A DNA stretch of 64,000 nucleotides from Hermatobates lingyangjiaoensis (taxonomy: Eukaryota > Arthropoda > Insecta > Hemiptera > Hermatobatidae). The DNA is taken from positions 124,001 through 188,000 of the forward strand of contig JAPFBL010000036.1 in the NCBI GenBank assembly GCA_026182355.1, written 5' to 3'. The translations under genes were made by a program, and so were the position numbers. The notes under the pieces were generated by a model. The model was given only the letters and a program-made list of their open reading frames with translations. It did no database searches and was not told where the DNA came from. Of this stretch, positions 25,645-38,210 are shown piece after piece. The number at the start of each line of letters is the position of its first letter. Positions within the stretch are counted from its first letter, which is position 1.

Positions 25645-26904
25645 ATGTAAAAATGTAATAAAGAATATTCTTCTGAATGTTGAAGGACAATTTTTTTCAA
25701 GTAATATTAAGTGGTACATGATTATCAAGGAACTGATTGCAAGACCAAGAGAAGCAAGATAGAGAGGAATGGGGTAGAAAAGAGAAGGCCTGTTTGGTAA
25801 AAGAGTGTAGGTCACTTAGACCATCTACTCTATTCGTCTAAATTAAAGTACTCTTTTCCTTCATTAACAATATATGCAATCGAGTTAATTGAACATGAAT
25901 AATGAAGCACAGGAAAAAGAACCTGTCAACTCTCTTTAAATCCAATTGCACATCCTTTTAATAGCACACTAGTGTATTTTACAATCATTTTAAAGCGAAT
26001 TTGGTAGTCCTTGTTAAGATTGCAGTCTAAGATATTTTAGGGAAAAGAGTATACAGCAGGACCGATGTTTCATTTCTGACTAACAGTGGTATCGGGATAG
26101 ATAATGGTACAGTTTGAGGTAGTATTTGTCTCTCCTTTCATTACTATGTATCCATCTAATTTTAGTGTCCAATGAGGGATGTTAACAAATTTATAAGAGT
26201 GTTTGATCACAAAAAATAAATAATATTAAATTCAATTACGTAATCGTATGAGTTTTTTAATTACAAGTACAAAAAAATTAATAATATTAGGTTTAATAAT
26301 GTGTTTGGCCTGTTTCTAGTTTATAAAACGTTCAAATTTACCGGTGTGCGGAAAGAAGGCATTCAACGTTTCCCATCTGGTAATATTAGTATTAAATAAA
26401 AAAAAAATATCAATATTGAAGAATTAAATAAGATTTAATCAAAAATCTATTATTAAACTTGTCTTAGTGCAAAGAATTTTGGTATTGGTCATCCCTGAGT
26501 TACTAAAAATAGATGTAGATAAAGCATAGGAATTCGCAAGCCCATATATTTACCTAAATTTTTCATCTCATTTTCCGTTTTATCAGATAATTGGTTGATT
26601 GACACGTTTATGAACCAAATAATATTTCTTGAATACACAACTACTTACTACAGCTCATTCGTTACATTTGTCTTTGCTTTTCGTCTATTAAATTCTTTTT
26701 CTCCTTGGTCCCTCGTTTTCACTTTTAGTTCCTTGAAAACGAGGCAACAAATAAAAACACTTAGATTTTTTACATTACTATAGTATTCTTTTACTATGGT
26801 AATGAATGGTATAAATAACAATGTGATATTCACATTATGATGTATTTACATATTTTGAGATTTGCAAAGTCCATTCGTGGCTTATTTATCAATGTATGTT
26901 TGTA

Positions 26905-26914
26905 TTTCTGTGTG

Positions 26915-26949
<35 letters not shown>

Positions 26950-27075
26950 GCTTGTGGGGATGATGCAGATCACTTAATGAATCAAAATCATATTTTTCTG
27001 TGTCATATTTAAACTGTGATGATGAGATTTATTGTTTAATGACAACATTGAAAAATCACTTTTTTGATAAAGATG
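26905..27075 (+). repeat. Dispersed family X copy with (GT)n
   Basis: A (GT)n tract, then ggggatgatgcagatcactt aatgaatcaaaatcatattt and a stretch similar in order to 35560-35700. The GT tract is probably part of the element. Confidence 0.4.
26910..26950 (+). repeat. (GT)n microsatellite
   Basis: About 20 GT units interrupted by one TT. Confidence 0.95.
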
Positions 27076-27654
27076 TGATTCGAGATATATTTTTTTCTAA
27101 TGAACTACCAATCATAGATTCGTAAAAAATACGTATTGAAATCTACAATTTATTTTTAAATGACCATAGATTTCAATCTACAGTTTTTAAAAGTTTGATA
27201 CAAACATAAATATTATAAACATCACACATCAATGATTAAAAAAACTCAATGTTTGTATATTTACCAGAATGGCAATTTTTTGAATAAAATGTAGAAATTT
27301 GGGCTTCATGACAAGTGAAAGAAACAATTTGTTTGGTTTAAACATGTTAGTCTCTTTCTCAATTTTTTACCGAATTTGTTTAGTTTTGTAGGGGTTTATT
27401 ACTAACTTTTGTTTATAAAAAACAAACAAATTTGTTTTTGATAAAACCTAAAATGAATTAATACTACGAAACATATTCTCGAGAATGATAATTGCAAAAT
27501 ATTATTTTGCATGATTACAAAGCATATATTGACAGAAAGCGATATAAATCAAATGCTAATCTCAAGTGGATTACACTTCATGTTCAAATATAAAATTTTT
27601 GATTTACGATTGATATGTAATGGATTTCGTAATTGATATGCGATTGTTCTAATA

Positions 27655-28510
27655 ATATCGATTCTCTATTCTTGCCTTCACTGGATTCGCAGGAACTTCT
27701 CTATTGACACAGTACAAGCTAACAATGTTCTCTTTAGATAACCAATAATTTCCATTTGAAAGTGTGTGCAGTTGAAAAGCTAACATTAAAGTAATTTCAA
27801 GCTCCTCAAAATCTCTGAATTTTTCATCACATTTCTTGTTCAGTGAATTTATAACTGCATTGTGCCTTTTAAAAATTCATCAATATTCTCTTTTCTTTCA
27901 CTGTTACCTTTTTTAAATTTGAAAAAATGATATTTCAAATGTTTTGAATTTTCAAATAATGATTGAAAGAAAAACAACTTTTTCCTAATATTTGTGTTGA
28001 TAATTTTATAAATAGATTTATATTTACTGCGTTGCAAAATATTAAACTTGTTCTACTTGACATAACTTGAACAGAATTGAAGCACTTTGGAAAAAATTAA
28101 GATTTCATAATTTGTAACTTAATTCATAAGATACAGACATTATTATTTGGCCACAGAATAGAAAAATAATTAATGGCACAATCTTTTGCAATGTGACTTC
28201 AAGATGGGAGGTTTGACAGAAGGAGATTACCAATGTGAAATGCAATGAAAGAAAATAAGATCATTTTGATTACGAGTCTTTTGTTTGACTCGTACAACAG
28301 GGATTTCATAGTTTGCTGTCATTTATGAATCATCATCTTTGCATATTTTCATTCCATTTATGAAATTTAGACTTTCGCTACAATATTTCTCTTCAAATAG
28401 TTGAAGACAACCCTGACCCGTGTCATCCTATTACAGATGTCTGAAGCAAGCAATCCTTCGTATACATCAAATTCTTCATTTATAGCACTATGAAAAAAAA
28501 TAATAAAAAT
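27655..28510 (-). pseudogene. hAT-superfamily (ZBED/SCAND3-like) transposase fossil
   Basis: Reverse-strand reading, with stops and frameshifts. At about 28500-28380 it gives NEEFDVYEGLLASDICNR. At about 28350-28210 it gives CKDDDS, MTANYEIPVVRVKQK, then LIFFHCISHW. At about 27840-27655 it gives KKCDEKFRDFEELEITLMLA and NYWLSKENIVSLYCVN. The series corresponds to conserved stretches of domesticated and mobile hAT transposases: the TDGA.SM.G...RVK block, the HC..HR block, and the C-terminal RF.DF...F.....LQ.ELI.LQ. No terminal repeats or 8-bp target duplication were located. The assignment rests on motif order and is moderate. Confidence 0.5.
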
Positions 28511-29462
28511 AATCTCTGTTTTAAAAATAAAATAATTTAGTCTAATCTTTATTTTTATTAATAAAGGTACATTCTTATAGTTGTTAGCTTTCTCGTACCT
28601 AAAGATCGGTCAACTTCAAAAACATAAAATATTTTTAAAGAGTAACTTTGCAATTTCTAAGTTAGGTTGTGTATAATTTGCAACATGTTTTGAAATTTTT
28701 CTCAAGTGGCTTCAGAAAAGAACACATTAAGCATCGAAATGTTCTTTCATTCCTGTTCTAAATAAACTACTGCCAGTAAAAGTCCACCATTGACACCCTG
28801 CTGAAAATAAACTTTCATTTTTTACATTATAACTTTAATATCACAACATATTAAGTTGCCACAAATATAAAATCTTCTGAAATGAATTTATGAAGTTCGA
28901 GTGACATTTAGGACAGTAACAAAATTATTAGCTAAATAGGCTTTCCTTCAACTCCTAAAATCTGGCAAAACACATTAATTGATAGAAATGACAAGCCATG
29001 ATGTTCTTTGAGCATAACACAATTTAATGAACACCAATATGGTGAAAAATCCTGTGAACCATTTGCCATACATAAAACGTAAATAAATCTGACAAGCAAT
29101 TTATCCATTATTTAAAGACAAATTTTCAGTTTTGTAAATCTTTAAAATTTCATTTTTCTGTAGTTTACCGTTAAAAACACGTTTTTTTGAACACATAAAA
29201 TGTATCATGACGCTCTCTCGGTTAATGTAATTTCGAAAAATGATACCTCATTTTATCACCCACATACATAATGCTCTATTTTTAGGCATAGTTTAATTTA
29301 AATCCATTAAAACTATATAACTTATATCTTCTTCGCAAGTTTTCAGATTCAATCATCATAAGTCACACATTTAATATTTTATTGAAAAAAAATCTATCCG
29401 GTTGTTTTAAATGTTCTAATGTTTAAATTAGGTTTAAATATAGGTTTAAATATAGTTTAAAT

Positions 29463-29681
29463 CAATGGTCAAACCACAATAAGAAAATGGGAAAGCAAGA
29501 CTAAGATCTTTCAACCGTAACAAGCGGTCTTCGTCAGAGTCAAAAACCCAACTGAAACACTAGATGCAGAGAACATCTGATGACCGCTTGTTACGGTTGA
29601 AAGATCTTAGTCTTGCTTTCCCATTTTCTTATTGTGGTTTGACCATTGATTGTTATTTCACGTGTTTATGTGAAATCTTTT
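29463..29681. mobile_element. Family-A palindromic unit with 12-bp target duplication
   Basis: Two arms of about 85 bp in inverted orientation (caaaccacaataagaaaatg ... cattttcttattgtggtttg) around a short centre near 29555-29580. The 12-mer tatagtttaaat flanks it at 29451-29462 and 29682-29693. It is nested inside a family-X copy. Confidence 0.8.
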
Positions 29682-29879
29682 TATAGTTTAAATATAAATA
29701 TTAATGTTTATATATAGGTTTAAATCTTTTAAATGTTAAAAAAAATGTTTTAAACATGAGAAAATTGTTTCATATATTTTATCTTCCAGTTTAATAAAAT
29801 AAAAATTTGAATTTTATTGATCAAAGATTGTGGACTGTAGCTTAGTAACAAACTTTGGATACAGAACCAGCCACCCACT

Positions 29880-29923
29880 CACACATACACACGTACACAC
29901 ACACACACGCACGCATGCGCGCG

Positions 29924-29963
<40 letters not shown>
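29880..29963 (+). repeat. (CA)n microsatellite
   Basis: CA repeats with a GCATGCGCGCGC interruption in the middle, then about 18 uninterrupted units. Open reading frames across it on both strands are artefacts. Confidence 0.95.
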
Positions 29964-29967
<4 letters not shown>

Positions 29968-30345
29968 TAATCAAGGAGGAACATCGAAAAGGACTTCGGA
30001 GAGTTCAAAACATATACATCCGCCAAAATTTCTAAATTGAATTGTTTCATGTCAGTATAGTTTACTTATAATTAACTAGAAAAATTGTAACATTTTATTG
30101 GTGCTCTCACCAATCAAAGGTGATAATGCTGCAGACATCCATGTTCATAGCAAACGTTGGAGACAGTCTTAGTAATTTATTGCGATCTTTTTCTTGTTGA
30201 AATAAAGAAGTGTTTAATTACCTTTTACAGGCCACTTAGCCTACTATTTCATGTCAACTGGTTTTAGCCAAGAGACACGGTTGACAAAGGTTGAGACATT
30301 AAGAGATAAGGTTGATAGATATTACTGGCATATATTCAGATATAT

Positions 30346-31520
30346 GTATAAGATAGGTTAAGACGTAAGGCGTTTATATTTTAGCTTTATATATGTTATC
30401 CTCCAAATGTGAGATTTCTGCCGTTACAGTGTCATTCATAAAGATGAAAATACTTTGGGTCTATTTATGATTGAAATTTTCTCAAATACTATTAGACAAA
30501 GGTTCGTTGGAAACAAAGAACTGACATTAGAAATTGCACTATAAAAAGCTAGAAACTTAGACATTACTGAGAGGAAATCAGATTGCTACATGTCTAATAC
30601 CCATCAGATCACAGCTTCAACAGAAAACGTTGCCAACATAACTAGTCTTATTCTGTCCATTCCTACTACATCTAACAGACTTGCTAAGAATCAGAGTTCA
30701 GTTGTGACGTCTGCTAAAAAAAATTATAATGCATCAAATCAAAAGTGTTCATGTTGTGAGAATTCTCGACATTCAAATAGTCCTAATGCCCAGCTGGAGA
30801 AAATGCTTTTATAAATTGGCAGTAACAAGACGTCGGGCTGGTGTAAGTATGCTGGCCATAGTCCTACTGCTATATAAATACAAGCACCATCAGACCTTGA
30901 AAGTTCTAACTCTGCTAAGTTTTGGCTTCAATCTTTCATATCCACCACAAAGTAAGATTGATAGTCTCTATCAAATATTAAACATATATTCACGTGAACA
31001 TCTCTACGGATACTGGTAGCTTGAACTTTTGCATAAAATTCAACAGCCGATAATTTACAGGTTCCCATTATTCCTAATAATAACATAATATGCCTAGAAG
31101 ATAAGAGCTCCGTTAAAACTATTGGTGATTGCACAGCCAATGTACAAATCAGAAATATGCTACAAAGTTAAATTCTACATTCTTACTGATCTCTTACAAA
31201 TAATACTTTGAGTCAAGGAAATTTAAGTACATGCAGTTAATCATGTGTCAGAAATTGGTTCGGATCCACAATTGACTGTTAGCACTTCTACCTTAAGAAT
31301 TGAATATCTTGCCCAGTGAATATTTTATTTACTTTTATTACTTTTATTTACTACTACTACATATACTACTCTCTAAAATATCATAGTTCCATTGAAATCA
31401 AGTCTCAAAAACTATTGGCTGAAGGTGTAATTGAGCACAGTCATTCTCACTTGAGAGGTAATAGTAAACAAACGAAAACCATATAAAAAGTATGGTTATA
31501 GACCATTAATTATTAATATT
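30346..31520 (+). mobile_element. Degraded Ty3/Gypsy retrotransposon, gag to start of RT (copy 2)
   Basis: In order on the + strand: gag-type IRQRFVGNKELTLEIAL (about 30490); the zinc-knuckle-like KCSCCENSRHSNSP (about 30740-30785); the aspartic-protease-like STDTGSLNFCIKF (about 31000-31040); and the N-terminus of reverse transcriptase, EIKSQKLLAEGVIEHSHSH (about 31395-31450), followed by a KVW-like remnant of the KRMVIDY region. Each block is separated by stops or frameshifts. No LTRs were recognised. The order gag-PR-RT supports Ty3/Gypsy rather than BEL/Pao, but with modest certainty. Confidence 0.62.
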
Positions 31521-31580
31521 ACTCTTTTTTAGATGAGTGCTTAGTACTTCATACCGATGAGACAGTAAACTCTGGTGGCA

Positions 31581-31904
31581 GGAGGCCCAGTTAACTCTGT
31601 GGTTAACGTACTCGCCTCTTAACTGTCAGGTCCGGGGTTTGACACCATACCTGGCCACCAATTTATTCATGTTGGAGAAGAATAAATCTGAGCATGTCGT
31701 TCTTCGGAGAGGACGTTTAGCGGTCGGTCCCCTTGCCTGTACTATGTCAGATACTCGTTAAAAATCCTTACCCTAAATACACTTGAATGAGGCAAAACTA
31801 AGGACTCCCAATGTAGAATCAATCTTGATTGTGTGGTATCAAAAGGGTCTAATTTTCGGAACGTGTGTTCCTTGTGGAACGGCCCACTGCAATCTAACCT
31901 AAAC
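31581..31904 (+). mobile_element. tRNA-derived SINE
   Basis: The head contains an A-box-like tggttaacgtactcgcct and a B-box-like ggtttgacacc, i.e. a Pol III promoter of tRNA type. A conserved body (tgcctgtactatgtcagata, cggaacgtgtgttccttgtg) and a ...gcaatctaacctaaac tail follow. The body and tail match the antisense SINE at 53947-54328. Confidence 0.75.
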
Positions 31905-33644
31905 GCTGTTAGCACGCACAAACTATTTTAGTGCTTTAGATCTTCTTGGGGTTTTAGCGCTTGACATCCGCTTATCATCAAATATAAATTTTAAAGAAAA
32001 CTAAACTATTCACTTCGTTTCAATCAAGAAATAATTTGTATTATTTGAAAGTACTATCCATGAGTAAGTAATGGTGTATTTGTTCCAAAAATGAATAAAA
32101 AATGACATTATAAAGGAATTCAATCTAAATGGCTTGTACCTTTAGTCAAATGATAACATTAAAAAAGGCCATACTAGATAAGAACATGGTCACTGTTGGA
32201 GTAAGTTCTTAGTGTTCTCTGACTCAATGCTTACTACAAGTATTCATGAAACTGTACTGCATCAAGCTACCGCCACAACTTGCTAACTCATATAATTTAA
32301 CCAGTTTAACTCCCGCAAGAGGACATCATCGTACCGTCTAAATTTAAGAACTAAAACTATTACTATTAACTTTCATAAAAACAGTTGCAAAAACAGACCA
32401 AACTTAATATTTAGTTTTTTGTTATGTGATTCATCCCTTACGTCATTAAATCCTTTTTGTGTGGGACTACTCTTACTTATAGGGGTTTTTTCTGTCATAT
32501 CCGTCAACTCATGATTTTAGTTAAAATTTTTATTAGATCCTAACATCATATATATTTTTAATACCGACTGATTAATATGTATTAATGAACTGAGTTGTAG
32601 GTATTAATTTTCTTTCTATCAAGGAATATTTATTCCTTTTCTGTTAAAATAGTTAAAAAGACACTCTTTTCTTTTGAAAATGCTGTTCTGTTGTTGGTGG
32701 CAATTACTGTCATCAAACGAGAACAAATATATATTCTCATTTTAGTATTTATTATCTGCAGAGTTTTTATCGTTTAGTAATTTAAGTTTTTTTTTTTATT
32801 AACTTAATTCTTGGTAAATCTAAACCATAAGAATAATTATTATTCATAACAACATAGACGTTCATATTCCCCTAAATTTTACTGAATTATGTAAAATGCT
32901 GCGCTAAGTGAATAAAATTTATCTTGCTAATTGCACGGAAATCACTACTATTCATCTTCAAGCATTGCTTTCATTTTACTAGCAATCTGCTAATTTATTA
33001 TCAAACGCCTTTCACACAGGTTTATTGCCCAAACATCTTTGTTGAATGTCTAAGCTCTATATCTATTGTTCTACATTGGACACATTCAGTGAGTTTGACA
33101 TTCTTTTCCTTCTCTAATTAATTATTATTTCTTCAAATTGTTGTCGCATAGTAAAGATAAGAAGAAAGGTGCATAAAGATAAAGAAGGTGCATCAGAAGA
33201 AGCTCGTGTTAACCTTCTTTTCATCAGGTTATCTTAGAGACTGAATTTTTATCATTCGATATTTAAATTTATCATTTGTTTTTATATAATTTATTTTGTT
33301 GTTTACTGTTTCATCTTTTCCTAGTGGTTCATTTTAATAAAATAATGGAGGATATTTTCTGCTGGCGTAATAAAAACATTAATCAAACTATATTAATTAT
33401 ATTTTGTCTCTGAATACTTGTTATGCAGTACCAAATAGTATCCTCGTATCCTTCATCGTTTGGATTTCATTCAGATATATATTCTTATTTAAGTATTTAA
33501 CATATGCTACATTAACCATTGTTTCTTTAACTGTATGTCCAAGTTAAATAAATAAGTTAGTAATGTTAGAATTAAGAGTAATATCCTTAAACAATTAAAT
33601 CTAATTTGTAGTTACTTAGTAACTAATTAGTGGTGTTGTTAGTT

Positions 33645-34305
33645 AGCTGGAGAGCTCAATAAGTTTCGGTCCGAAAGCAACACGAATGACTTGATGTAGA
33701 TGATGAAACAAGAAATAAACAAATACAATTTAATCATTAAATATTACTACAAACTACAATATTAAATAATAAAGTTTACTATATAGATACCATAGGAATA
33801 CCGGCCTCGACCACCCAAATGACCTCTGAAAAGTGTGCTATGATATCAATTTAAGTATAAGAACGAAATATTAATTGTAGCCAAAAGTAATTGTAACCAA
33901 TTGTCCAAACCATAATTGTAACAATACTTTAATAGTAATGAAACCATAACTGTAACCAAGATATATCTCCTGGATTCGATAAGTGATGTCAGTCGTGGAT
34001 GTCCGCCTCCACGAGGTCCACCTTGGGCACGCCGCGGACTCCAGGAGAACTGACTTAAGGTTGGTCCTCCGGTATTCCGTGGAGTGGCGAAAGAGCACCA
34101 CGTTAAAAAACATCAATCTGCTCTGCTTTGTTCCATGTCATGGTCGAAAGGCTGAAAGGTGCATGACAATAAATCAAAACAGATACCATGGGAATCAGAG
34201 GTCTAGATTGCAGATGTAGGTTACACAAACAAGAAAATGAATCAGTTGCTCTTGAAGATGTGATACAGAAGGACCCGAAACTGGTTGAACTCTCCAGCCA
34301 TATAC
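33645..34305. repeat. Family-H element with inverted ends and a GC-rich core
   Basis: agctggagagctcaataagt ttcggtcc at 33645-33673 is inverted at 34275-34302 (ggacccgaaactggttgaac). The interior is AT-rich except for a GC-rich block at 33975-34110. Its ends resemble PLE terminal repeats, but no coding motif was found. Confidence 0.45.
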
Positions 34306-35479
34306 AATGTTTGATGTTATTATTACCTCTAAAAGAGATTATTTTATCAAATACAGTGTATTAATCAATAGACCACTGTTATGGCTTAACAAAATTACTA
34401 TTAATACTGTTATGGAATAAATAATATAATATGTATTTATTTATAAATAATTACAATACGTATAATAAATATGAAAAACGTTCCAAAATTAACATTATTA
34501 AACTACAATGACAAGCATTTCTGCGGATGTCAGGGGCAATGATCATGTGATTTACCTTCAGCTTACAAAGTTATTAGAAGTTCATAAGATATTTTTTTAA
34601 TGAAAGAGACCATTTCCATATAGACCGTAAATATGGAGATTACATATTTTCCCTACAAAATTTATGTATTAGGGCAATAGTATTCTTCAAATAAAAAAAA
34701 ACTAATATAAAACAACCAAATAATTTACATCACCCGAAAAGGTGAAAAATGGTTATCAAGCGGTTATTGTCGCAATCAATGTGTAAGTTACAACTTTAAT
34801 ATATCTCATTGTCAGGTAAACTGTTCTTTGTCGGATTAAGAGCTTGGGTAGTTTTTAACAAGGCAAAGCGATATTACTATTTTTGTTCAAAATGTTTCAA
34901 TAGGAGAAAAATTGCTCAACAAGTTCATAGAACGAAATATAATTTGGTAACTATGTTACTGGACACAACGCTTCTCATTGAGTATTTTACAGAGAGAGAA
35001 TCAGTAAGCAGAAAATATATCATGAATTAAAATACTTATAACCACTAGCAAAAAGGCTTTAGTCATACATACTATTAATATTAATAGTATTATTAATAAA
35101 AGAAGGATTTATTAATAAAGCAGTTGGAAAAAATTTGTGACTCCTGTGGGAACATTGAGACAGTGGACAGAGTTATGTGAAAAACGAAGGAGACAGAGTA
35201 AAAAAAATTTAATCATGAGTTTGATGACACATTAGTGTAGAGTCTCATATTATGGCTACATGATATCCACATGGCAATGAAACCAAGATTCAAATGATTG
35301 TCAAGGAGTATAATTACATGATTCTTTATTTTATGGTTGAGTGTAGGTCACATCTTTTCTTTGTAGATCATTTTTTTTTTTTACTTTACTAGAAGTAAAA
35401 TATAGTGGTCATGAAAAAATTAAACTGCGAGATTTCAACAGATTCAAATGGCTTGAAGTCTTTGAAGTCAAATGTGTTT

Positions 35480-35700
35480 TTCGGTGATGTTTGTGCATGT
35501 GCCGTGTATGTGTATATACCATCAGTTGTTGGGTGATTGGGCGCTTCCACAGATTATGGACAGGGTGCAGGGCACATTATTTGATGAATCAAATTAATTT
35601 TTTACCAAAAATTAGGTTCCATAATGTGTAGATATGCTCGATTATTTTAGAAGGATAACTCAACAGAGAAATATCATTTTTTTAGATTTTTTTTCCTACA
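35480..35700 (+). repeat. Dispersed family X copy
   Basis: gtgccgtgtatgtgtatata, ttccacagattatggacagg, then tttgatgaatcaaattaatt. The order agrees with the reverse complement of 55310-55530 (gattgtggacacgc, ttgatggatcaaattgacat). Confidence 0.45.
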
Positions 35701-37762
35701 CTATTTATTCTGTGTTGATATAATGGGATAATTATAAACTGAAGGAAGAATTAACTAAATAAAAATAGATATTTTGTACTAACGATTGATTTTGGTGGAA
35801 CTCTCTTCTCTGGTTACTCAAGTTTATCTCTAATAATAATAGCATCTTAATAACTAATAGATAACTATATCAGTAGTAATTATTATAATAATTTATAGAC
35901 TTCATAGACAATCTGTTGTGATTCCTCTTTTAAAAATAAAGTTAAACATAATGATACGGATGAAGTTTTAATTTTACACAAATGCTATACCTCTTAAAGT
36001 GAAATTTGAATTGAATGTTGTTTCTTTTCACACAATTGTATTTAAACTCTGTCAACAAGAAAATTTGAAATGAAGGAGCGTTATTATTTCAAGTTAGATT
36101 TTCCGCTCTTTTTCAAAAAAAAAAAAAGTCAATTCTGGACAGAGTTTAATTAAAGAAAAAAGCTTGGTCAATTCTGCATTTAATTTGTTTTAATTTCTCT
36201 CCAGCTTATTTAGGTAGGCCGGATTTTCTCTTTTCATAATTGCCACAGTAGTACAATTGGTTTCAAATTTCTGACATTAATATATCCTCGGTCTTTTTTT
36301 TAATGATTTTTATACTTCTTATTATTTTAAATATTATAAAACATAACTTTTCAATATGATCCATTCATTCGAGTATAACTTACAACATTATTTGCTGTTT
36401 TGTCCTTTTGGAAAACGTGAGGTTTTAAATGTTTTATCTATAGCTGTTTTACAAATAAATGTACTGCGCGCAAAATTGAACATGAACTATTCAGGAAGAT
36501 AAGTTCTGTATCCATATAAAAAGATAATTTATTTAATTCATATAATATTTTAGTGTATCCATATGAACACTTTTATTTAAGATAATTATGAAGGTAAAGA
36601 AGAGAAGAATAAGTTGAAGAAGACGGTGTATCAGAACTGTGGCAACAGCAGGACCAATCATACTATTTCATAAGTATAGTATAATTAATCAATCAAAAAT
36701 ATTATTTCCTTTTCAGGGGAAATAAGAAAGTATTATAGAACATATGAACCATACGTAATAAAAATTGACTTTATATAGTTTTTCAACAATAGATAGAACT
36801 GCTCATTTATAAAGGTCATCCACACTGCAGCATGTAATAAATGAAAAGAGAACTTTATATTGTTGAAAAGTGAAGAATAGAGAAGTGGCTCAAAAGAAGA
36901 AAATAATAAAAGACTTATAGTCGAAGTGTAAGAGTGATGCTATTGAGAGTTACACTCCTTAAGCGATGAAGAGAGGAGAAATACTAGCTATTAAGTGCAA
37001 GTTGACAGTACATTGTCAAGAAGGTAGAAACAAGTAATTGTCTCAACATTAATTATAGCATTCTTGAAGCTGTTATAACAATTTAATAGCAATTAAAAGT
37101 TCATGATAACCACAATGTTTTAAATCTCATGAATATAATAATATATAGTATTACTTTATTAGCATTATTTAGTAAGATTGTTTTATAGGATTAGGAATAA
37201 AAACTTTAGTACCTCCTCAAAAATTATAAAAATGGCGATCAATTTAAGTAATAAAAGTAATCATCATAGCTGATAAAATTTTTTAAACATTTACATAAAA
37301 TTTATAACTTTAAGAACTTGGCTATATCAACAGCTGAAATATAAAACTCATTCCTGTATCTGAAGAACCAATATCTGTTAAGTATTCTTTATAATAATGC
37401 ATGATTTGATGTTCACATAACCAGTTGCTTTTAGTAATAAGAATACTGATTGAGTGATATAAATGATTTATTTTTCTGATAATATGACTTAACTGGTAGT
37501 ATTTGTGTATCTCGTACAGTTATGAATTAAACTGCAAAATTAATACCATAAATGTAATCCAACTCTCAGTCGAGATGAAAGGTCTCATACTATTTGTCAA
37601 AGTTAAAACTACGATATTCGCAATGCTAAATAAAACGAATGCATTGAAACATAAATTAAAATACTGTGCCACATTCATTGGATTAAAATAACATGTTTTT
37701 CTAGAATTCTAAATCTGCGGACAAAGAAGTCCTTGTTAACAACATATTACATATGTTTACAC

Positions 37763-37788
37763 TATATATATATATATATATATATATA
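37763..37788 (+). repeat. (TA)n tract
   Basis: About 13 TA units immediately before the family-A unit at 37789. Confidence 0.95.
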
Positions 37789-37955
37789 AAAAGATTTCAC
37801 ATAAACACGTGAAACAACAATCATAAAAACAATCATATACGTGAAACAAAAGAGTCGTTCAGTGTTCAGTTGGGTTTTTGACTCTGACGAAGACCGCTTG
37901 TTACGGTTGAAAGATCTTAGTCTTGTTTTCCCATTTCTTATTGTGGTTTGATCAT
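37789..37955. mobile_element. Family-A PLE terminal-repeat unit
   Basis: Starts at the inverted terminal motif agatttcacataaacacgtg, then runs through tgactctgacgaagaccgct to ttgtggtttgatcat. (TA)n tracts lie on both sides, and another A unit follows within 30 bp. Confidence 0.8.
37884..37912 (+). ncRNA. Hammerhead-ribozyme-core-like motif in family A
   Basis: CTGACGA (37884-37890) fits the hammerhead CUGANGA box. One extra A follows, then GACCG, a CTTGTTA loop, CGGTT, then GAAA (37909-37912). The stem is five pairs with a terminal G-T. PLE terminal repeats are known to carry hammerhead motifs. The flanking helices I/III and the cleavage triplet were not resolved, so activity is unproven. 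Confidence 0.4.
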
Positions 37956-37982
37956 ATATATATATATATAATATATATAAAT

Positions 37983-38210
37983 ATGATCAAACCATCAATA
38001 AGAAATGGGAAAACAAGACTAAGATCTTTCAACCGCAACAAGCGGTCTTCGTCAGAGTCAAAAACCCAACTGATTCAAAAACCCAACAGTTGGGTTTTTG
38101 ACTCTGACGAAGACCGCTTGTTGCGGTTGAAAGATCTTAGTCTTGTTTTCCCATTTCTTATTGTGGTTTGATCATTGATTGTTGTTTCACGTGTTTATGT
38201 GAAATCTTTT
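37983..38210. mobile_element. Family-A near-perfect palindromic unit
   Basis: Arms of about 100 bp are almost perfect reverse complements (gaaatgggaaaacaagacta ... tagtcttgttttcccatttc) around the centre at about 38070-38092. The ribozyme-like block occurs once on each strand. Both arms share the variant ttgcggttg, so they were probably copied from each other or one is recent. Confidence 0.82.

Larger units (their letters stand above)
28990..29965 (-). repeat. Dispersed family X copy with (CA)n, split by a family-A unit
   Basis: The block at 29265-29310 (taatgctctatttttaggca tagtttaattt) matches 55100-55135, and cttagtaacaaactttggat acagaaccagccaccca then (CA)n matches 55485-55562. The A unit at 29463-29681 lies between them, showing that it inserted later. 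Confidence 0.45.

Noticed and set aside
29814..30050. Open frames on both strands across the (CA)n tract
   Set aside because: Simple-sequence artefact; Val-Cys or Thr-His alternation only.
31581..31660. tRNA gene
   Set aside because: A/B boxes are present, but there is no complete cloverleaf, and a SINE body and tail follow.
33150..33240. Short inverted segments (agaagaaaggtgcat / ccttcttttcatcagg) as another ribozyme-type unit
   Set aside because: Arms too short and no CUGANGA...GAAA arrangement.
37784..38210. Repeated similar units with spacing that might suggest a CRISPR-like array
   Set aside because: Units are palindromic transposon termini of over 100 bp dispersed over 57 kb in eukaryotic DNA, with no regular spacers.
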